From contig CAZSPL010000180.1 in the NCBI GenBank assembly GCA_964608735.1, forward strand, positions 1 through 8,611: 8,611 bases of DNA, in the 5' to 3' direction. A model generated the notes under the pieces. The model made no database searches. It had not been told where the DNA came from and saw only the letters and a list, made by a program, of their open reading frames with translations. This document shows, piece by piece, positions 7,501-8,611 of this stretch; the stretch's first letter is position 1; each line of letters opens with the position of its first letter. The translations under genes were made by a program, and so were the position numbers. This stretch comes from CAZSPL01 sp964608735 (GTDB lineage: Bacteria > JAJVIF01 > JAPKYR01 > CAZSPL01).

Positions 7501-7723
7501 CGATGCTTCCGGGGATTACATCTGGGGAAAAAGCTGGGGTTCCGAGAATACCGCCCAAGGCGTGGGAGTGGCCGCGGGCGATACCGGTGATTCCTGGGTT
7601 ACAGGCTGGTTTCAGGGCACGGCGATTGACTTCGACCCCGATCCCGAAGCCGAGGACTTTCATACATCCAACGGCTCCCACGATGTGTTCCTCAGCAAAT
7701 TCCTTCCCGACGGCACATGGTAG
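4526..7723 (+). CDS. Lipoprotein with N-domain, Ig-like domain, three IPT/TIG-like domains and seven-bladed SBBP propeller, paralog 3
   Basis: A 1065-residue exported lipoprotein and the largest of the family. The signal peptide has lipobox FAIG and Cys21, with Ser at +2. A Pro-rich linker (22-58) contains a small internal repeat (PVTPRDN, PVTPDLP). The N-domain (~59-232) begins ILWGVW and carries PPACEDC (Cys98, Cys101), NPDAW, NPF, ENYLVYIPQPP and WPGNCKEPY (Cys214). An Ig-like domain (~236-318) has DWQDDVD. Three IPT/TIG-like repeats (320-413, 414-506, 507-604) are absent from the sister genes. Seven propeller repeats run from Trp606 to Trp1065. It has its own promoter and terminator. IPT/TIG folds are known in surface receptors and adhesins, and SBBP propellers in secreted proteins, so a surface ligand-binding role is inferred; no enzyme motif is seen. 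Confidence 0.9.
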   Translation: MLKSTCKAFIILLTAVFAIGCSGSGQSPVTPRDNPVTPDLPEQISRESAPAVELPSQRILWGVWTVSFDPVEMKIVALPARELLAHYNITDMILPPACEDCFDIAVNSFDPVTRILDADVTLRNPAPIGAHDVRGIMHVTTFGHLLTNPDAWTKFYDVPGGMDINPFKAFAKDEPNRTFAGLAEHTENYLVYIPQPPVYAGITFAVDASWPGNCKEPYSIENFGQDDPLYPVDGSSCDIHVDVIDWQDDVDAVQIEVPEITGTDYVDLANTTGNTWTLQLTNNEVAPVGDYEAVISATSANSGETKLYDVVTITITDTDGPIVTGIDPDMAELGDDIVDAAITGSNFLGPCEVELWAYEYAITATSVEVIDANNITCDFSIPLEAWLGTYDVLVRNFDDKEGVGESLFDVLPPTPVVDGIVPDHQFVNHGVEGAEITGDNFTAPCYVELNHEGFAITTTGVEVISATTINCDFNVPMDADIGLYDVRVMNSYELFGTGAEMFSVECPMPVIDYTIPESGQTGSTLVGVEVHGDYFIYPGMELRLKMDGEADIIGYNISSVDHTLFYCDFDIPEGAVPGDWDMEIRNGCGEVNLWEESFEILSPEGWAQTWGGPDEDEALDMAFDDDGNSYVTGYFRNTVDFDPGPGVVERTSVGSEDAFVCKFKPQGELEWALTWGSTSGDRGYGVAVDDSGVVLVTGHFQGTTDFDTGDGTEEHTPVGATDAYLSAFSSEGEFYGVSTWGGASSDAGLAVVADGPDAYVTGLFTGFVDFDWDDVDVESRTSVGATDIFILKAVGEGDFGWVQTWGDTSNDEGESVAVDSSGNVYVCGTAKGYSVDFDPDPEDVDLKDGGPNCWGFLSKFDSTGDYLWSGRWGNNSDTYAPGVAVDGDDNIYVAGSFMWYNIDLDPNTVGEDIHVNSSKSACYLSKFDSSGDYIWGLHWGGTDEDGALGVAANSSGDIFVSGYFTGDADLDPDEVDVDTHTGFGMNAFFSRFDASGDYIWGKSWGSENTAQGVGVAAGDTGDSWVTGWFQGTAIDFDPDPEAEDFHTSNGSHDVFLSKFLPDGTW
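5483..6337 (+). repeat. Three tandem IPT/TIG-like Ig domains inside paralog 3
   Basis: Approximate units: 5483-5764, 5765-6040 and 6044-6337, each ~93-98 residues. Shared pattern: P-x-V near the start (P-I/V-V), a T/H-G-x-x-F turn (G-S-N-F, G-D-N-F, G-D-Y-F), an E-L strand, then C-D-F-x-(I/V)-P, A-x-x-G/P-x-(Y/W)-D, and a closing F-x-(V/I) strand. Units 1 and 2 each have a Cys pair spaced exactly 26 residues apart (Cys351/Cys377 and Cys445/Cys471), likely disulfides in an exported protein. Unit 3 keeps only the second Cys (Cys567). The IPT/TIG assignment rests on pattern and length, not on a profile search. Confidence 0.7.
6341..7720 (+). repeat. Seven SBBP-type propeller repeats, paralog 3
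   Basis: Unit starts: 6341, 6536, 6731, 6926, 7127, 7328, 7523. Lengths are 65, 65, 65, 67, 67, 65 and 66 residues. Unit 3 opens with G instead of W. The acidic loop drifts toward extra Asp/Glu (D-F-D-T-G-D-G, D-L-D-P-D-E-V, D-F-D-P-D-P-E) rather than the D-F-D-P-G-P-G seen elsewhere, making this propeller the most acidic of the set. The last unit ends F-L-S-K-F then D-G-T-W and the stop. Confidence 0.87.
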
Positions 7724-7747
7724 TACGATTCGATATTCCTGAAATTC

Positions 7748-7776
7748 AAACCGCGCCTCGCTGGCGCGGTTTTTTT
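7748..7776 (+). terminator. Rho-independent terminator after paralog 3
   Basis: AAACCGCGCC (7748-7757) pairs with GGCGCGGTTT (7763-7772) around a 5-nt loop, a 10-bp stem running into seven Ts (7770-7776). It lies 24 nt after the stop. The stem and the preceding post-stop bases resemble the region after paralog 2. Confidence 0.9.
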
Positions 7777-7819
7777 ATAATCGGATACTCCCGCGACGTG
7801 GTGCGCCTTCCCGAAAGTA

Positions 7820-7828
7820 TGGTACAAT
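7820..7828 (+). promoter_or_regulatory. Extended -10 promoter for the gene at 7889
   Basis: TGGTACAAT is TG-n plus a 5/6 match to TATAAT. It sits 60 nt before the start, close to the spacing of the motif ahead of paralog 3 (64 nt). No convincing -35 is visible. It lies downstream of the terminator at 7748, so paralog 4 is probably transcribed on its own. Confidence 0.55.
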
Positions 7829-7874
7829 CTGGATATCCCACTCAGTTATTCGCCTCCCTGAAAATCAGGTTCGT

Positions 7875-7880
7875 GGAGGA
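7875..7880 (+). promoter_or_regulatory. Ribosome binding site that decides a TTG start at 7889
   Basis: GGAGGA is followed after 8 nt by TTG (7889-7891). An in-frame stop at 7859-7861 limits the frame upstream, and no ATG or GTG gives a full leader peptide. This site is the main evidence for the start of paralog 4. Confidence 0.7.
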
Positions 7881-7888
7881 ACGGTAAA

Positions 7889-8611
7889 TTGCAGCACGTC
7901 ATCAAGTTGATTCTGGTCTGGGGGATAGTGCTGCCTTGCGTCATCGGCGGATGGGGATGCAAGGGCGGCGCGGTGCCGGAACTCGGCGGTATCACGGGTC
8001 CGGCATCGTTGGATGAATACGGATACACCGAATATTCGGTATCCGTCGGCAATGCCACCGGCGCGACATTCCTCTGGTCATGCGATCCGGCGAGTGCGGG
8101 ACATTTCGACAGCCCCGATTCCATCAAAACCGGCTTCGCCGCATCGATGGTTACGCAGGATACGCCGGTCAAGATCAGCGTAGCCGTGGGAAGTCAGCAG
8201 TTCGAGCCTGTTGTGCTGAGCAAGGGGATAACGGTGAGGGATTCATTGTGGACGCGCACATGGGGCGGCGGTGAAGCGGACACTGCCAGGTCTGTCGCGG
8301 TAGATAGCTCTGGTAATGCTTATGTTACTGGGGTTTTCAGAGGTACTGTAGACCTTGATCCTGGCCCGGGAATCGATGAGTACTCAGCCATTTTCCCAGG
8401 CGTCGATACATTCTTGAGCAAGTTTGATCCTTCCGGCAATTTCCAATGGACCCATGTATGGGGTGCCACTGATTCCGAATGCGGACCCGTGCTCGCTGTG
8501 GATGAGAGCCGCAACATATACGTCGCTGGTGCTTATGATTGCACCGTAGACTTCGATCCCGGCCCCGGGGTGGACGAGCATACTACTATCTCCTATTTTC
8601 CCGATATGTAC
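7889..8611 (+). CDS. Exported Ig/PKD-like plus SBBP propeller protein, paralog 4 (3' end cut off by window edge)
   Basis: 241 codons are visible, open to the last base. The start is a TTG with GGAGGA 8 nt upstream. Residues 1-24 form a hydrophobic leader (Lys6, then LILVWGIVLP) reaching Cys24 in GGWGC. Trp at -2 and Gly at -3 make a poor lipobox, so anchoring as a lipoprotein is uncertain. Residues ~31-115 form a beta-rich Ig/PKD-like domain (ITGPASLDEY, FLWSCDP, ISVAV) unlike the N-domain of the other three genes. Propeller repeats start at Trp121. Unit 1 (8249-8446) is complete with D-L-D-P-G-P-G and F-L-S-K-F-D; unit 2 starts at 8447 and is cut by the window. By analogy the full gene should carry seven units, so about five more lie beyond the window. 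The function is inferred only as surface binding. Confidence 0.82.
   Translation, partial: MQHVIKLILVWGIVLPCVIGGWGCKGGAVPELGGITGPASLDEYGYTEYSVSVGNATGATFLWSCDPASAGHFDSPDSIKTGFAASMVTQDTPVKISVAVGSQQFEPVVLSKGITVRDSLWTRTWGGGEADTARSVAVDSSGNAYVTGVFRGTVDLDPGPGIDEYSAIFPGVDTFLSKFDPSGNFQWTHVWGATDSECGPVLAVDESRNIYVAGAYDCTVDFDPGPGVDEHTTISYFPDMY
8249..8611 (+). repeat. First propeller repeats of paralog 4 (partial)
   Basis: Unit 1 starts at 8249 (W-T-R-T-W-G-G) and unit 2 at 8447 (W-T-H-V-W-G-A), a 66-residue step. Both carry D-L/F-D-P-G-P-G and then D-E. The remaining units lie outside the window. Confidence 0.85.

Noticed and set aside
7862..7888. An earlier start for paralog 4 upstream of TTG 7889
   Set aside because: The open frame begins only 27 nt upstream, after the stop at 7859, and contains no ATG, GTG or TTG in frame; the ribosome binding site itself lies there.
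1..8611. tRNA, rRNA or riboswitch
   Set aside because: The intergenic gaps are 117-184 nt and are accounted for by terminators, promoter motifs and ribosome binding sites; I saw no tRNA-like cloverleaf or conserved riboswitch core in them.

Overview
The window holds four tandem, same-strand (+) genes and nothing else that looks like a gene: one truncated at its 5' end by the window edge (1-1893), two complete (2011-4341 and 4526-7723), and one truncated at its 3' end by the window edge (7889-8611). All four are paralogous exported proteins. Each carries an array of ~65-residue repeats of the SBBP/beta-propeller type (W-A-x-T-W-G-G ... G-N-x-Y-V-T-G-x-F ... D-F-D-P-G-P-G ... F-L-S-K-F-D). The three genes whose arrays can be read to the stop codon each have exactly seven units, which fits one closed seven-bladed propeller per protein. 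Two have textbook lipoprotein signal peptides (LTLG-C and FAIG-C, Cys21 in both). The fourth has a hydrophobic leader ending near a Cys, but with a poor lipobox.

Layout. Gene 1 has an uncharacterised N-terminal domain (its start is missing), an Ig-like domain, then 7 blades. Gene 2 has a lipoprotein signal, the same N-domain, the Ig-like domain, then 7 blades. Gene 3 is the same but with three extra IPT/TIG-like domains inserted between the Ig-like domain and the propeller. Gene 4 has a leader, a different ~90-residue Ig/PKD-like domain in place of the N-domain, then blades (one complete and one partial before the window ends). The N-domain of genes 1-3 has strongly conserved motifs, including PPxCxxC (read in genes 2 and 3 only), GG-x3-NPF, NPDxW and WPGNCKEPY. 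I do not recognise it as a named family.

Regulation. Genes 2, 3 and 4 each have a strong Shine-Dalgarno and a candidate extended -10 promoter (TGCTAAACT, TGGTATAAT, TGGTACAAT) 50-65 nt before the start. Genes 2 and 3 each end in a rho-independent terminator with nearly the same stem. Genes 3 and 4 therefore look like independent transcription units. Gene 1 has no visible terminator and may read through into gene 2. The intergenic gaps are 117, 184 and 165 nt.

Organism. The moderately GC-rich DNA, the lipoproteins with Ser at +2 and the surface-type repeat modules suggest a diderm (Gram-negative) bacterium, probably from an uncultured or environmental lineage. The sequence alone does not allow a phylum call. 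SBBP repeats with DFDPGPG loops are common in Bacteroidota, but the C-terminal secretion-sorting domain usual there is absent: the proteins stop directly after the seventh blade. The four genes probably form an expanded family of cell-surface, lipid-anchored binding or adhesion proteins. That role is inference; no catalytic residues or enzyme domains are visible.
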